Numbered from the stretch's first letter, positions 27,744 to 36,680 are shown. The stretch: 64,000 nucleotides of DNA from Oribacterium sp. WCC10 (GCF_900113415.1 NZ_FOPH01000013.1:46591-110590); one strand, 5' to 3'. A program made the numbers and translations. The notes: a model not told the origin generated them from the letters alone.

Positions 27744-28616
27744 ATGAATGTAACACTTGCTAAAACAGCCGGTTTTTGTTTCGGCGTTCAACGTGCTGTT
27801 GATACGGTATACGAGATAATAGACCGTGAAAACAAAAAGCCGGAAGAGGAAAGAAAACAGATCTACACATATGGACCTATAGTTCATAACGAGAATGTAA
27901 TAGAAAAAATTTCTTCCTATAATGTCAAGATATTAAACAGTGAAGAAGAATTACGGGCTCTCAGGGATGGCATAGTCATCATACGTGCACACGGAGTGGG
28001 CAGAAATATATATAAGATTCTGAAGGAAAGAAATATTGAGACCATCGATGCTTCCTGTCCTTTCGTCCAAAAGATACAGAAACTAGCCTATAAGCATACA
28101 TTCGAAAAAGAAAAGGTCTTCATCATCGGAAATCCTGCTCATCCTGAGATAGTTGGCATCATCGGATGGGCAGATGGTGATATTTCAGCCATTCCGGACA
28201 TTGAATCCGCAGAAAATCTACCCGACGGTAACGGTCAGAAGGTAGTTGTTCTAGCTCAAACAACATTCAATGCAGACAAATTTAAACTAATTATTGATAT
28301 TTTGAAAAAAAAGTTTTATGATGTTAATGCTATTAATACGATTTGTAACGCGACTTTCGAGAGACAGTCAGAAGCAAAGGAACTTGCAAGACATTCCGAT
28401 GCTATGATCGTCATTGGAGGAAGCAGTTCATCCAACACGAAAAAGTTATATGAGATTTGCAAAGACCAGTGTCCAGTTACCCAGTTGATACAGACGGTTC
28501 ACGATCTTAACTTTAGTTACGATGGCGCGATTCAAAACGTAGGTATTACAGCTGGGGCAAGCACCCCGAAAGAAATTATTGAGGAGGTTCAAAATTATGT
28601 CAGAAATGAGTTTTGA
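27744..28616 (+). CDS. ispH: 4-hydroxy-3-methylbut-2-enyl diphosphate reductase
   Basis: Last enzyme of the MEP isoprenoid pathway; its Fe-S cluster reduces HMBPP to IPP and DMAPP. The three cluster cysteines are visible: Cys12 (GFCFGV), Cys105 (DASCPFV) and Cys201 (NTICNAT). 290 residues is normal for the stand-alone enzyme. The final 20 bases overlap the S1-protein gene in a different frame, and the SD of that gene (GAGGAGG, 28581-28587) lies within the ispH coding end. In several clostridia the two are fused into one polypeptide; here they are separate but overlapping. The stretch from about 28260 to 28600 is noticeably more AT-rich than its surroundings. Confidence 0.95.
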   Translation: MNVTLAKTAGFCFGVQRAVDTVYEIIDRENKKPEEERKQIYTYGPIVHNENVIEKISSYNVKILNSEEELRALRDGIVIIRAHGVGRNIYKILKERNIETIDASCPFVQKIQKLAYKHTFEKEKVFIIGNPAHPEIVGIIGWADGDISAIPDIESAENLPDGNGQKVVVLAQTTFNADKFKLIIDILKKKFYDVNAINTICNATFERQSEAKELARHSDAMIVIGGSSSSNTKKLYEICKDQCPVTQLIQTVHDLNFSYDGAIQNVGITAGASTPKEIIEEVQNYVRNEF

Positions 28617-29709
28617 ACAGATGCTTGACGCATCATTAAAATCTATTCATGCAGGGGAGATTGTTACTGGTAAGGTTATTAGTGTTAAGCCTGACGAGAT
28701 TGCACTCAACATTGGGTACAAATCAGACGGTATTATGACAAGAAGCGATTACAGCGCAGACAATACATTAGACCTCACCACAGTAGTCAATGTCGGCGAC
28801 GAAATTGAGTGCAAGGTAAAGAAAGTCAATGACGGTGAAGGCCAGGTAGCTCTTTCTCACAGAGAGGCAATTGCATCTAAGGCATCAGAGGAGCTTAAGG
28901 AGGCTTTCGAGAACCAGACAGTTCTTACAGGTAAGGTTGTTCAGGTTGTTAAGGGTGGTCTTAATGTAGAAGTTGATGGTGCAAGAGTATTCATTCCTGC
29001 ATCACTTGTATCAGATACATTCGAGAGAGATCTTACTAAGTATCAGGGACAGGATGTTCAGTTCGTTATCACCGAGTTCAATCCTATGAAGCGTAGAGTT
29101 ATCGGTGACAGAAAGCAGCTCATGACTGCAACAAAGAAGGAGCAGCATGATAAGCTTTTCTCAGAGCTTCACGTTGGTGATGTTCGTACCGGTGTCGTTA
29201 AGAACCTTACAGATTTCGGTGCATTCATCGATCTTGGTGGTGCTGACGGTCTCCTTCACATCTCAGAGATGTCATGGGGCAGAATTGAGAATCCTAAGAA
29301 GATCTTCAAGCCGGGTCAGGAAGTTACTGCACTTGTTAAGGAGATCAACGGTGAGAGAATTGCTCTTACACGTAAGTTCCCGGATGAGAATCCTTGGAAG
29401 GATGCAGAGGTTAAGTTCGCTGTTGGTACTACTGTAAAGGGTACTGTAGCACGTATGACTGACTTCGGTGCATTCGTAGAGCTTGAGAAGGGCATCGATG
29501 CACTTCTTCATGTTTCTCAGATCTCTAAGGAGCATGTAAACAAGCCATCTGATGTTCTTACAGTAGGTCAGGATATCGAGGCTAAGATCGTTGACCTTGA
29601 CGTTGACAATCACAAGATTTCACTCAGCATGAAGGCACTTCTTCCTGATGCTGATGAGAACGCTGATGTAGCTGACGTAGATATCAACGCAGTTGCAGAT
29701 GCAGAGTAA
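28597..29709 (+). CDS. S1 RNA-binding-domain protein (ribosomal protein S1-like)
   Basis: 370 residues containing four S1 domains at about 17-85, 102-170, 187-255 and 273-342. The last two are the best conserved, each with the TDFGAFVxL and LLHxSxxS pattern. It is shorter than E. coli S1 (six domains) and typical of Firmicutes homologues, which help translation or RNA turnover. The start is ATG 28597 (GGAGG 9 nt upstream, inside ispH); ATG 28606 is an alternative. A reading start at 28579 has no SD. Codon use is strongly biased to GAG, AAG and CTT, like the ribosomal genes in this window, pointing to high expression. Confidence 0.92.
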   Translation: MSEMSFEQMLDASLKSIHAGEIVTGKVISVKPDEIALNIGYKSDGIMTRSDYSADNTLDLTTVVNVGDEIECKVKKVNDGEGQVALSHREAIASKASEELKEAFENQTVLTGKVVQVVKGGLNVEVDGARVFIPASLVSDTFERDLTKYQGQDVQFVITEFNPMKRRVIGDRKQLMTATKKEQHDKLFSELHVGDVRTGVVKNLTDFGAFIDLGGADGLLHISEMSWGRIENPKKIFKPGQEVTALVKEINGERIALTRKFPDENPWKDAEVKFAVGTTVKGTVARMTDFGAFVELEKGIDALLHVSQISKEHVNKPSDVLTVGQDIEAKIVDLDVDNHKISLSMKALLPDADENADVADVDINAVADAE

Positions 29710-29721
29710 TTGATTAGATCG

Positions 29722-29757
29722 ATAGAGTCGGACTTCAAGCCCGACTCTATTTTTTTA
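29722..29757 (+). terminator. Terminator after the cmk-ispH-S1 operon
   Basis: Perfect 10-bp stem ATAGAGTCGG (29722-29731) with CCGACTCTAT (29741-29750), 9-nt loop, then eight T (29750-29757). Very strong intrinsic terminator. Confidence 0.93.
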
Positions 29758-29815
29758 TTAATATCGCAGGAATAAACCGGTACAATTCTATAGAGACTTT
29801 AATCAGGAGAATAAA

Positions 29816-30301
29816 ATGGGTGTAGAAATAGAACGAAAATTTCTGGTCAGGGAGCTTCCTCATGATCTTTCTGTATATCCGGTTAGATTATTGGAACAGG
29901 CATATCTTAACTTCACACCAACAGTTCGTATAAGACATGATCAAAGCGCTGCCCTGGATAAATATGAGCTTACATACAAAGGTAAAGGTGATTTTTCACA
30001 TGAAGAGTACAATCTGCCTCTTGACAAGGATTCATATGAGCACCTGCTTGAAAAGCACGATGGGACCATCATAAGGAAAAAGCGCTATATGATTCCTGTA
30101 GGTAAATACACTGCAGAACTTGATATATTCGAAGGCGCACTCGATGGATACCGGCTTGTTGAAGTCGAGTTTGATTCAGTCGAAGAGGAAATGGCATTTA
30201 TTCCACCGCCCTGGTTCGGAGATGATGTAACAGCCGGTGGTGAATACAGCAATGCAAGACTGGCCAGAGGCATTTTGCCTGTTCAAAAATCCTTGCGATA
30301 A
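29816..30301 (+). CDS. CYTH-domain protein (triphosphate tunnel phosphatase type)
   Basis: 161 residues that form one CYTH domain. The N-terminal EIERK (4-8) is the ExExK signature, and further charged strand pairs (RIRHD, ELTYKGKG, EEYN, IRKKRY, AELDIFEG, VEVEFDS) line the tunnel that binds triphosphates and metal. Relatives hydrolyse inorganic triphosphate or make cAMP or thiamine triphosphate; the bacterial stand-alone form is usually a tripolyphosphatase, so that is the more likely activity. SD AGGAG is 5 nt upstream. It is flanked by a terminator upstream and by trigger factor downstream. Confidence 0.9.
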   Translation: MGVEIERKFLVRELPHDLSVYPVRLLEQAYLNFTPTVRIRHDQSAALDKYELTYKGKGDFSHEEYNLPLDKDSYEHLLEKHDGTIIRKKRYMIPVGKYTAELDIFEGALDGYRLVEVEFDSVEEEMAFIPPPWFGDDVTAGGEYSNARLARGILPVQKSLR

Positions 30302-30419
30302 AAGAAAGTACGTGTTATACTTTTTTACCGAACGTGTTTACGCACGGGAGAAGTATGCGCATTTCCCCTGTGGGTTACATATAAAAATTAAGAAACGATA
30401 AGTTTTGGAGGTACTCTTA

Positions 30420-31760
30420 ATGAGCGTTAAAGTTGAAAATCTTGAAAAGAATATGGCCAAGTTGACCGTAGAGGTAGAGAATGAGAAGTTCTTAAAGGCC
30501 ATTGATACAGCATATAACAAGAACAAGAGCCGTTTCAATCTTCCGGGTTTCCGTAAGGGACATGCACCAAAGGCAATGATCGAGAAGATGTATGGCGCAC
30601 AGGTATTCTTCGAGGATGCTCTCAATGTTATTCTTGATGAGACATATCCTGAGGCTGCCAAGGAGTCAGGTCTTGAGATCGTTTCACGTCCTGAGATCGG
30701 TGTTGACCAGATCGGCACAGACAAGAACCTTATCTACACAGCAACTGTAGCTGTAAAGCCTGAAGTTACACTTGGCGAGTACAAGGGTGTAACAGTAGAA
30801 AAGGCTGATACAACAGTATCTGCCAAGGAAGTAAACGAGAGACTTAAGCAGGAGCTCGAGAAGAACGCCCGCGTTATCGATGTTGACCGCGCAATCAAGA
30901 AGAACGATATCGCAACAATCGACTTCGTTGGATCTGTAGATGGCAAGGAGTTCGAAGGCGGAAAGGGTGAGGATTATCCTCTTACAATCGGTTCCGGAAC
31001 ATTTATCCCTGGTTTCGAGGATCAGCTCATCGGTCACAAGGCCGGCGAGACTGTTGATGTAAATGTAACATTCCCTGAGGAGTACGGTGCAAAGGATCTT
31101 GCAGGCAAGGCAGCTCTTTTCAAGGTAGCCATCAAGTTCGTTAAGGAGAAGCAGGTTCCTGCAGCTGATGATGAGTTCGCATCAGAGGTTTCAGAGTTCG
31201 AAACTCTTGATGAGTACAAGAAGGACCTTAAGAAGACTCTTAAGGAGGCTAAGGAGAAGTCAGCCACAACAGCAAATGAGAACAGCGTTATCGCTAAGGT
31301 TGTTGAGAACGCTACTGTAGAGATTCCACAGCCTATGATCGATGCACAGCTTGATAACATGGTATATGATTATCAGATGAGACTTCAGCAGCAGGGCATT
31401 CCTATGGATCAGTACCTCAAGATCACAGGACAGACTGTTAACGACATCAGAGAGCAGATGAAGCCAAATGCTGAGAGAAACATCAAGACATCTCTTGTTA
31501 TTGAGGCTGTTATGAAGGCTGAGAACATCACTGTATCAGACGAGCGTGTTGAAGAAGAGTTCAAGAAGATCGCTGAGCAGTATAAGATGGAGTACGCTGA
31601 TCTCATGAAGAATGTTTCTGATTCTCAGAAGGAGAGCATGAAGAAGGATCTTGGATTCCAGGAGACTGTAGATTTCCTAGTTTCAGAGGCAAACCTTGTA
31701 AAGCCTGAGAAGAAGTCCAAGAAGGCTGAGAAGGAAGAGGAAGAGACATCTGAGAACTAA
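30420..31760 (+). CDS. tig: Trigger factor (ribosome-associated chaperone)
   Basis: Binds the ribosome exit tunnel and shields nascent chains. The N-terminal ribosome-binding domain carries FNLPGFRKGHAPK (the GFRxGxxP signature) near residues 37-49. A central FKBP-type prolyl isomerase domain (about 155-235) and a helical C-terminal arm follow. The start is ATG 30420: GGAGG (30407-30411) lies 8 nt upstream, while the in-frame TTG at 30405 overlaps the SD. 446 residues, slightly longer than E. coli because of a lysine/glutamate tail. Codon bias indicates high expression. It precedes clpP and clpX, the usual order. Confidence 0.96.
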   Translation: MSVKVENLEKNMAKLTVEVENEKFLKAIDTAYNKNKSRFNLPGFRKGHAPKAMIEKMYGAQVFFEDALNVILDETYPEAAKESGLEIVSRPEIGVDQIGTDKNLIYTATVAVKPEVTLGEYKGVTVEKADTTVSAKEVNERLKQELEKNARVIDVDRAIKKNDIATIDFVGSVDGKEFEGGKGEDYPLTIGSGTFIPGFEDQLIGHKAGETVDVNVTFPEEYGAKDLAGKAALFKVAIKFVKEKQVPAADDEFASEVSEFETLDEYKKDLKKTLKEAKEKSATTANENSVIAKVVENATVEIPQPMIDAQLDNMVYDYQMRLQQQGIPMDQYLKITGQTVNDIREQMKPNAERNIKTSLVIEAVMKAENITVSDERVEEEFKKIAEQYKMEYADLMKNVSDSQKESMKKDLGFQETVDFLVSEANLVKPEKKSKKAEKEEEETSEN

Positions 31761-31795
31761 TTAACATAGTTCACTTATACTTATATGTATTAATC

Positions 31796-31837
31796 AACGG
31801 GCGATGCAGTTAGTTTTATCTGCACCGCTCGTTTTAT
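31796..31837 (+). terminator. Terminator after tig
   Basis: Stem AACGGGCG (31796-31803) with CGCTCGTT (31826-31833) and TGCAG with CTGCA inside, 10-nt loop, then TTTT. One A/C mismatch and one wobble. It separates tig from clpP. Confidence 0.8.
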
Positions 31838-31980
31838 ATCTGATATAAGTCTGCTCCGGCAAAGTCAAGTGATTCATTACCAGCTTTGATACTTGCTTAT
31901 ATTAATGTTTTGTGTGAATCTTAAAGCCTTTTTCACGGCTCAGGTTTCACATACCACGTACATAGTGAAGTACCACTTTA

Positions 31981-32009
31981 TTGTTTTCATTTTCAGAAAA
32001 TAGTACAAT
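31981..32009 (+). promoter_or_regulatory. Promoter of clpP-clpX
   Basis: TTGTTT (31981-31986), 17-bp spacer, TACAAT (32004-32009). The transcript would start only about 15 nt before the ATG, just ahead of the GGAGG SD. No CtsR-type heptad repeat or CIRCE inverted repeat is visible around it. Confidence 0.65.
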
Positions 32010-32031
32010 ATTCCACAATGGAGGATGAAAT

Positions 32032-32655
32032 ATGAACTTTAGTGATATTACAACAATTCCTTATGTTATTCAGTCAACATCAAGAGGCGAGCGTTCTTAC
32101 GATATTTTTTCAAGGCTTTTAAACGAGCGTATTGTTTTCCTTGGAGACGAGGTTAATCACGATACTGCCTCTTTAGTAGTTGCGCAGCTTTTATTCCTTG
32201 AGTCAGAGGATCCTGATAAGGATATCAGTCTCTACATCAACAGCCCTGGCGGGGTCATCACTGACGGTATGGCCATTTATGATACCATGCAGTATATCAA
32301 GTGTGATGTATCAACCATTTGTGTGGGTATGGCCGCATCCATGGGTGCGTTTCTTCTTGCCGGCGGAACAAAGGGCAAGCGTATGATTCTTCCTAATGCA
32401 GAGGTCATGATTCATCAGCCTTCAGGTGGAGCTCAGGGTCAGGCTACCGAGATTCAGATAACAGCAGAGTGGATCTTACGCACAAAGAAGCATATGGCTG
32501 AGATTCTTGCAGCAAACTGTGGTCAGCCTTTCGAAAAAGTTATGGCCGATACCGAGCGTGATCACTGGATGACAGCAGAGCAGGCTCTTGAGTACGGTAT
32601 CGTAGATCATATCTTCAAGTCACGTGACCAGGGTCTAGCAAGCAAAAAAGATTGA
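32032..32655 (+). CDS. clpP: ATP-dependent Clp protease proteolytic subunit
   Basis: Serine protease that forms the tetradecameric barrel and degrades substrates unfolded by ClpX or ClpC, both also encoded in this window. The catalytic triad is Ser103 (GMAASMGA), His128 (MIHQPSGG) and Asp177 (TERDHWM). 207 residues is a little longer than B. subtilis ClpP, with an N-terminal [14 protein letters not shown] that fits the processed family start. SD GGAGG lies 7 nt upstream. clpX follows after 38 nt, presumably co-transcribed. Confidence 0.97.
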   Translation: MNFSDITTIPYVIQSTSRGERSYDIFSRLLNERIVFLGDEVNHDTASLVVAQLLFLESEDPDKDISLYINSPGGVITDGMAIYDTMQYIKCDVSTICVGMAASMGAFLLAGGTKGKRMILPNAEVMIHQPSGGAQGQATEIQITAEWILRTKKHMAEILAANCGQPFEKVMADTERDHWMTAEQALEYGIVDHIFKSRDQGLASKKD

Positions 32656-32693
32656 TTATCCTGAAACTATTTAGGAATATATGAGGTATATAT

Positions 32694-33998
32694 ATGGCTA
32701 TGAAACCAGAAGACAAAATCCGCTGTTCTTTTTGCGGAAAGTCTGCCAAGCAGGTTCATAAATTAATTGCCGGTTTAAACAACACCTATATCTGTGATGA
32801 ATGTGTTGATTTATGCCAGGAGATTCTCGACGAGGAAAACGGCTCAGAAGAGACAACTACAGATACATCTGATATCCGCCTTCTGAAGCCAAAGGAGATC
32901 AAGGAATTCCTCGACGAATTTGTTATCGGTCAGGATGAGGCAAAGAAAGTTCTTTCTGTTGCCGTCTATAACCATTACAAGAGAATCACTTCCAAGATCA
33001 AAGACATCGATGTACAGAAGTCAAACATTCTCATGATCGGACCTACAGGTACAGGTAAGACTTATCTCGCGCAGACACTTGCCAAAATTCTGGGTGTTCC
33101 TTTTGCGATTGCAGATGCTACAGCGCTCACTGAAGCCGGCTATGTCGGAGAAGATGTTGAAAACATTCTTTTGAAGCTTATACAGGCTGCCGATTATGAC
33201 ATAAAGCGTGCAGAGATAGGTATCATCTACATCGATGAGATCGATAAGATCACAAAGAAATCAGAGAACGTTTCCATAACAAGAGATGTTTCCGGAGAAG
33301 GCGTACAGCAGGCGCTCTTAAAGATTCTTGAGGGTACTGTTGCATCTGTCCCTCCTCAGGGCGGAAGAAAACACCCTCAGCAGGAACTTATACAGATTGA
33401 CACCACCAATATCCTCTTTATCTGTGGAGGTGCCTTTGATGGTCTGGAGCATATCATTGAGAAGCGTATAGCATCCGGATCCATTGGTTTTGGTGCGGAG
33501 ATTGTTGAGAAGAACAAAGAGAACTATGATGATGTCCTTAAGGAGGTTCAGCCTGAGGATCTCGTTAAGTTCGGTCTTATCCCTGAGTTTATCGGAAGAG
33601 TTCCTGTGGATGTAACATTACAGTCACACGATGTGGATACTCTCAAGCAGATTCTTACAACTCCAAAAAATGCACTTATCAAGCAGTATCAGAAGCTCTT
33701 CGAGATCGACGGTGTTAACCTTGAGTTCACAGAGGACGCTGTTACAGCCATTGCCCAGAAGGCCGTTGCAAGAAAAACAGGTGCAAGAGGTCTGAGATCC
33801 ATCATGGAAGATATGATGACAGATATCATGTATGAGATTCCATCCGAACCGGATATTTCAGTCGTAGAAATCACAGAGAATGTGGTTAATAATAGCGCCG
33901 AGCCGGTTGTAACACATAAGGATGAAGAAGCTCTCAAGTCATCAATCGCACATAACGGTTCTCCATTCTTTGACAAAGATGAGGATCAGTCAGCCTGA
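32694..33998 (+). CDS. clpX: ClpX AAA+ unfoldase of the ClpXP protease
   Basis: Recognises and unfolds substrates for ClpP. The N-terminal zinc-binding domain has cysteines at 11, 14, 34 and 37. Walker A is GPTGTGKT (114-121), with Walker B IYIDEID near 180. The ClpP-docking IGF loop is present in the SGSIGFGAE stretch, and the pore and sensor motifs look intact. 434 residues. Translation could start at ATG 32694 or ATG 32700. engB follows after 29 nt, the usual clpX-engB order (lon is absent between them). Confidence 0.97.
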   Translation: MAMKPEDKIRCSFCGKSAKQVHKLIAGLNNTYICDECVDLCQEILDEENGSEETTTDTSDIRLLKPKEIKEFLDEFVIGQDEAKKVLSVAVYNHYKRITSKIKDIDVQKSNILMIGPTGTGKTYLAQTLAKILGVPFAIADATALTEAGYVGEDVENILLKLIQAADYDIKRAEIGIIYIDEIDKITKKSENVSITRDVSGEGVQQALLKILEGTVASVPPQGGRKHPQQELIQIDTTNILFICGGAFDGLEHIIEKRIASGSIGFGAEIVEKNKENYDDVLKEVQPEDLVKFGLIPEFIGRVPVDVTLQSHDVDTLKQILTTPKNALIKQYQKLFEIDGVNLEFTEDAVTAIAQKAVARKTGARGLRSIMEDMMTDIMYEIPSEPDISVVEITENVVNNSAEPVVTHKDEEALKSSIAHNGSPFFDKDEDQSA

Positions 33999-34027
33999 TA
34001 ACTGACTGTTTCATAAAGGAGTATACA

Positions 34028-34636
34028 TTGAAAATAGTATCAGTTAATCTCGAGCAGGTACTGGGAGTCAAATCAGAACTTCCTTCAACCGGAAAGCCTG
34101 AGTTTGTCATGGCCGGCAGATCAAATGTTGGTAAGTCATCATTTATCAATGCATTTGTAAACCGCCGCAATTACGCACGTACCAGTTCCACTCCGGGAAA
34201 AACAAGAACTATCAACTTTTATAACATCAACGACAGCTTTTATCTTGTTGACCTACCGGGCTACGGATATGCTTCTACGGGAGCCGTAGAGCAGGAGAAG
34301 TGGGGACGCATGATCAACAAGTATCTCGAGACCTCAGAGGATATAGAAGAGGTTATACAATTTGTTGATATACGTCATGAGCCATCAAAGCAGGATATGC
34401 AGATGTTTGACTTCATCAAGCAGACAACTGGTTTTGAACCTATAGTTATCCTTACAAAGGTAGATAAGATCAAACGATCACAGGTCAAAAAGCAGGTCGC
34501 GGATATACGGAAATGCCTCAATGCAACACAAAATTGTGTCATGATTCCATTTTCATCATCCACAAAGCAGGGCTTGCCTGAGATATATGCCATCATAGAT
34601 GATATCATTGAAACTCCGGACAAACCGGAAAGCTGA
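34028..34636 (+). CDS. engB: Ribosome-biogenesis GTPase EngB (YsxC/YihA)
   Basis: Essential small GTPase for 50S assembly. G1 is GRSNVGKS (30-37), followed by the family STPGKTRTINFY switch region, G3 DLPGYG, G4 TKVDK and G5 FSSSTKQG. 202 residues, normal. Start TTG 34028 with AAGGAG (34016-34021) 6 nt upstream. It follows clpX closely and ends the clpP-clpX-engB unit. A composite repeat and the infC promoter region lie beyond. Confidence 0.95.
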   Translation: MKIVSVNLEQVLGVKSELPSTGKPEFVMAGRSNVGKSSFINAFVNRRNYARTSSTPGKTRTINFYNINDSFYLVDLPGYGYASTGAVEQEKWGRMINKYLETSEDIEEVIQFVDIRHEPSKQDMQMFDFIKQTTGFEPIVILTKVDKIKRSQVKKQVADIRKCLNATQNCVMIPFSSSTKQGLPEIYAIIDDIIETPDKPES

Positions 34637-34671
34637 TGCATCATCGGCATATTCGCACACTATATCATTCT

Positions 34672-34792
34672 GAGGAAAAACGATTTATCCGATGTTTCTT
34701 CAGAGCCTCAACATAGTGGCAATATAATTATGGATTTTGATACATAGTACCAGAATCCGACAAGGGATACGTTTCAATCACAGTTTCCCGTA
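34672..34792 (+). repeat. Composite structured repeat, proximal part, copy B
   Basis: Diverged copy of 18896-19045. Shared landmarks are TTTCTTCAGAGCCTC (34695-34709), the second hairpin GGATTTTG (34732-34739) with CAGAATCC (34751-34758), and the third block ending in CAGTTTCCCGTA (34781-34792). The base pairs of the second hairpin are kept although the bases differ from copy A. Confidence 0.6.
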
Positions 34793-34820
34793 TTATACAC
34801 ATATAACGACACTGTTATTT

Positions 34821-34904
34821 CCACATAAAATGACGTGAATGTCAAAAGTATCTGTCACTCACGGATTAGCGCCAAAGCACAACATTCGTGTGCAATGAGC
34901 TGCT
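34821..34904 (+). repeat. Composite structured repeat, distal 84-nt block, copy B
   Basis: About 86% identical to 19153-19235 (roughly 12 differences, one single-base indel). It ends 25 nt before the -35 box of the infC promoter. Hairpin GCACA-acattcg-TGTGC is kept. Confidence 0.7.
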
Positions 34905-34929
34905 CAAAAAATTACTTTTATATTTTCGC

Positions 34930-34958
34930 TTGACAGTATGAATTGTCAGTGATAAAAT
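34930..34958 (+). promoter_or_regulatory. Promoter of infC-rpmI-rplT
   Basis: Consensus TTGACA (34930-34935), 17-bp spacer, TAAAAT (34953-34958). Expected start is near 34965, leaving a leader of about 160 nt before infC. Confidence 0.85.
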
Positions 34959-34990
34959 TTCAAGGTCGTTTAAGACACAGGAAAGTAGGT

Positions 34991-35095
34991 ATCCACCTCA
35001 CCTCGGCAGTACGATACTGACCCGGGTTCATATTTGATTATTACTTCGTGTATTTTCATTATGGTGGATTTGGCTTACAATCCACCATATTTTTG
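34991..35095 (+). promoter_or_regulatory. Attenuator leader of the infC operon (terminator and antiterminator)
   Basis: The terminator is ATGGTGGATT (35061-35070) with AATCCACCAT (35079-35088), 8-nt loop and ATTTTTG. Segment ATCCACC at 34991-34997 duplicates the downstream arm, so it can pair with GGTGGAT (35063-35069) and prevent the terminator from forming. Leaders of this operon are attenuated by L20 or by initiation factor availability in other Firmicutes; the ligand here is inferred. Confidence 0.75.
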
Positions 35096-35125
35096 TATGT
35101 ACAGATGCAACATGGAGAGGAGTTT

Positions 35126-35647
35126 ATGGCTATTAAGAAAAACGCAGACATCGAAATCAATGAACAGATCAGAGACAAAGAGGTAAGAGTAATTGGAGCA
35201 AACGGAGATCAGTTAGGTGTTATGTCCTCCAAGGATGCTTACATGATGGCTAAGGAAGCAGATCTTGACCTTATCAAGATTGCAGCCAATGCAACGCCAC
35301 CGGTTGTTAAGATTGCCGATTTCGGTAAGTATCGTTATGAGATGATGCGCAAAGAAAAAGAGGCCAAGAAGAACCAGCACGTAACCGAGATCAAAGAGAT
35401 CCGTATGACACCTAATATCGACACCAATGATCTCAACACAAAGTTATCTGCTGCAAGAAAATTCCTTGAGAAGGGCAATAAAGTAAAGATTGCCCTCAGA
35501 TTCAGAGGCCGTGAGATGTCACGTATGAATCAGTCCAAGTATATTCTGGACGAGTTTGCAGAGAAGTTAAAGGATATTGCCATCCTTGACAAGCCTGCAA
35601 AGATCGAAGGCAGAAATATGGCGATTGTTATAAGTCCTAAAAAGTAA
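35126..35647 (+). CDS. infC: Translation initiation factor IF-3
   Basis: Binds 30S subunits, prevents subunit joining and checks start codon-initiator pairing. N-terminal (about 10-80) and C-terminal (about 90-172) alpha/beta domains are joined by the usual lysine-rich linker, with [10 protein letters not shown] and [11 protein letters not shown] as recognisable stretches. I take ATG 35126, preceded by GAGAGGAG, giving 173 residues. Reading back to 35048 would run translation through the attenuator hairpin. The start is AUG, not the rare codon often used for infC autoregulation. It leads the infC-rpmI-rplT operon. Confidence 0.96.
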   Translation: MAIKKNADIEINEQIRDKEVRVIGANGDQLGVMSSKDAYMMAKEADLDLIKIAANATPPVVKIADFGKYRYEMMRKEKEAKKNQHVTEIKEIRMTPNIDTNDLNTKLSAARKFLEKGNKVKIALRFRGREMSRMNQSKYILDEFAEKLKDIAILDKPAKIEGRNMAIVISPKK

Positions 35648-35664
35648 ATTCACAGGAGGCTAAT

Positions 35665-35868
35665 ATGGCACAGTTAAAGCTTAAGACAAAGAAAGCCGCT
35701 GCTAAGCGCTTTAAAGTTACCGGTACTGGTAAGCTCGTAAGAAACAAGGCTTACAAGTCTCACATTCTTACAAAGAAGACAACTAAGCGTAAGAGAGGTC
35801 TTCGTAAGGACACTGTTGTTGATGCAACAAACGTAAAGACAATGAAGAAGATTCTTCCATATCTTTAA
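35665..35868 (+). CDS. rpmI: 50S ribosomal protein L35
   Basis: Small very basic ribosomal protein (67 residues) with the family pattern [17 protein letters not shown] near the N-terminus and [13 protein letters not shown] further on. SD AGGAGG lies 6 nt before ATG. Located between infC and rplT, 17 nt after infC, as in nearly all bacteria. Confidence 0.98.
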   Translation: MAQLKLKTKKAAAKRFKVTGTGKLVRNKAYKSHILTKKTTKRKRGLRKDTVVDATNVKTMKKILPYL

Positions 35869-35896
35869 TTTGTAGGCTTTAGAGGAGGAAATTAAA

Positions 35897-36253
35897 ATGA
35901 GAATTAAGGGCGGATTAAACGCTAAGAAGAAGCATAATAGAGTACTCAAGCTTGCTAAGGGCTACAGAGGATCTCGTTCAAAGCACTATAGAGTAGCTAA
36001 GCAGAGCGTAATGAGAGCTCTCACAGAGTCATACAGAGGACGTAAGGAGAGAAAGAGACAGTTCAGAACTCTTTGGATCGCTCGTATCAACGCTGCAGCA
36101 AGACTTAACGGTCTTTCATACAGCAAGTTCATGTTCGGTCTTAAGTCAGCTGGTGTTGACATGAACCGTAAGATGCTTTCAGAGGTAGCTATCGCTGATC
36201 CAGAGGGATTTGCAAAGCTTGCTGAGACAGCAAAGGCTCAGATCAACAAGTAA
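35897..36253 (+). CDS. rplT: 50S ribosomal protein L20
   Basis: Early-assembly 23S rRNA-binding protein of 118 residues, also the autogenous repressor of this operon in several bacteria. The basic N-terminal extension ([20 protein letters not shown]) and the globular C-terminal part ([14 protein letters not shown]) match the family. Strong SD AGAGGAGG. It ends the operon, followed by a strong terminator. Confidence 0.98.
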   Translation: MRIKGGLNAKKKHNRVLKLAKGYRGSRSKHYRVAKQSVMRALTESYRGRKERKRQFRTLWIARINAAARLNGLSYSKFMFGLKSAGVDMNRKMLSEVAIADPEGFAKLAETAKAQINK

Positions 36254-36266
36254 TTTTGAGACATTC

Positions 36267-36298
36267 AATCCCCGGTGTTATTACACTGGGGATTTTTT
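36267..36298 (+). terminator. Terminator of the infC-rpmI-rplT operon
   Basis: 12-bp stem with one wobble, AATCCCCGGTGT (36267-36278) and ACACTGGGGATT (36283-36294), TATT loop, six T (36293-36298). The 265 nt from here to the tRNA show only the tRNA promoter. Confidence 0.93.
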
Positions 36299-36524
36299 CA
36301 TGTTTACATCATTCTTATTAATGTACAGAGTTATTCTTATCTCATTAAGTAGATGTGGTATTCCTATTGAATTCAGCCATGCAGCTTTAACCTGATTAAA
36401 TGGACATTCATAATCCGGATAGTGAATATTAACTCGGTCATACCATATGCGACATTCCCAAAAAAGCTTACTGGCATGATGCATAAGGTATTTTTCCAGA
36501 TATGAGACATATGGTATTTTGCTG

Positions 36525-36553
36525 TTGACGCAAGAATCCTAATATGCTAATAT
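36525..36553 (+). promoter_or_regulatory. Promoter of tRNA-Leu
   Basis: TTGACG (36525-36530), 17-bp spacer, TAATAT (36548-36553), with the mature tRNA starting 11 nt later. Confidence 0.75.
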
Positions 36554-36563
36554 TTAATGGTTC

Positions 36564-36646
36564 GCGGAGGTGGCGGAACGGCAGACGCGCACGGTTCAGG
36601 TCCGTGTGAGGTAACACTCTTGAGGGTTCAAATCCCTTTCTCCGCA
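36564..36646 (+). tRNA. tRNA-Leu, anticodon CAG
   Basis: Acceptor GCGGAGG (36564-36570) pairs with TCTCCGC (36639-36645), with discriminator A 36646. The anticodon stem CACGG/CCGTG encloses loop TTCAGGT, anticodon CAG at 36597-36599, reading CUG codons. A long variable arm (class II, as expected for Leu) and T-arm GAGGG-TTCAAAT-CCCTT are present. CCA is not encoded. Confidence 0.96.
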
Positions 36647-36650
36647 TTAA

Positions 36651-36680
36651 AGGCATCGGATTTATCCGATGCCTTTTTTT
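36651..36680 (+). terminator. Terminator of tRNA-Leu
   Basis: Perfect 11-bp stem AGGCATCGGAT (36651-36661) with ATCCGATGCCT (36664-36674), then seven T. It starts 4 nt after the tRNA. Confidence 0.93.

Larger units (their letters stand above)
34637..35125 (+). other. 489-nt intergenic region before infC
   Basis: No gene. It holds copy B of the composite repeat (34672-34792 and 34821-34904), the best promoter in the window (34930-34958), and an attenuation-type leader with a terminator hairpin (35061-35095) just ahead of infC. Confidence 0.75.

Noticed and set aside
31860..32010. CtsR or CIRCE operator at clpP
   Set aside because: Neither the GGTCAAA heptad repeat nor the TTAGCACTC inverted repeat is present.
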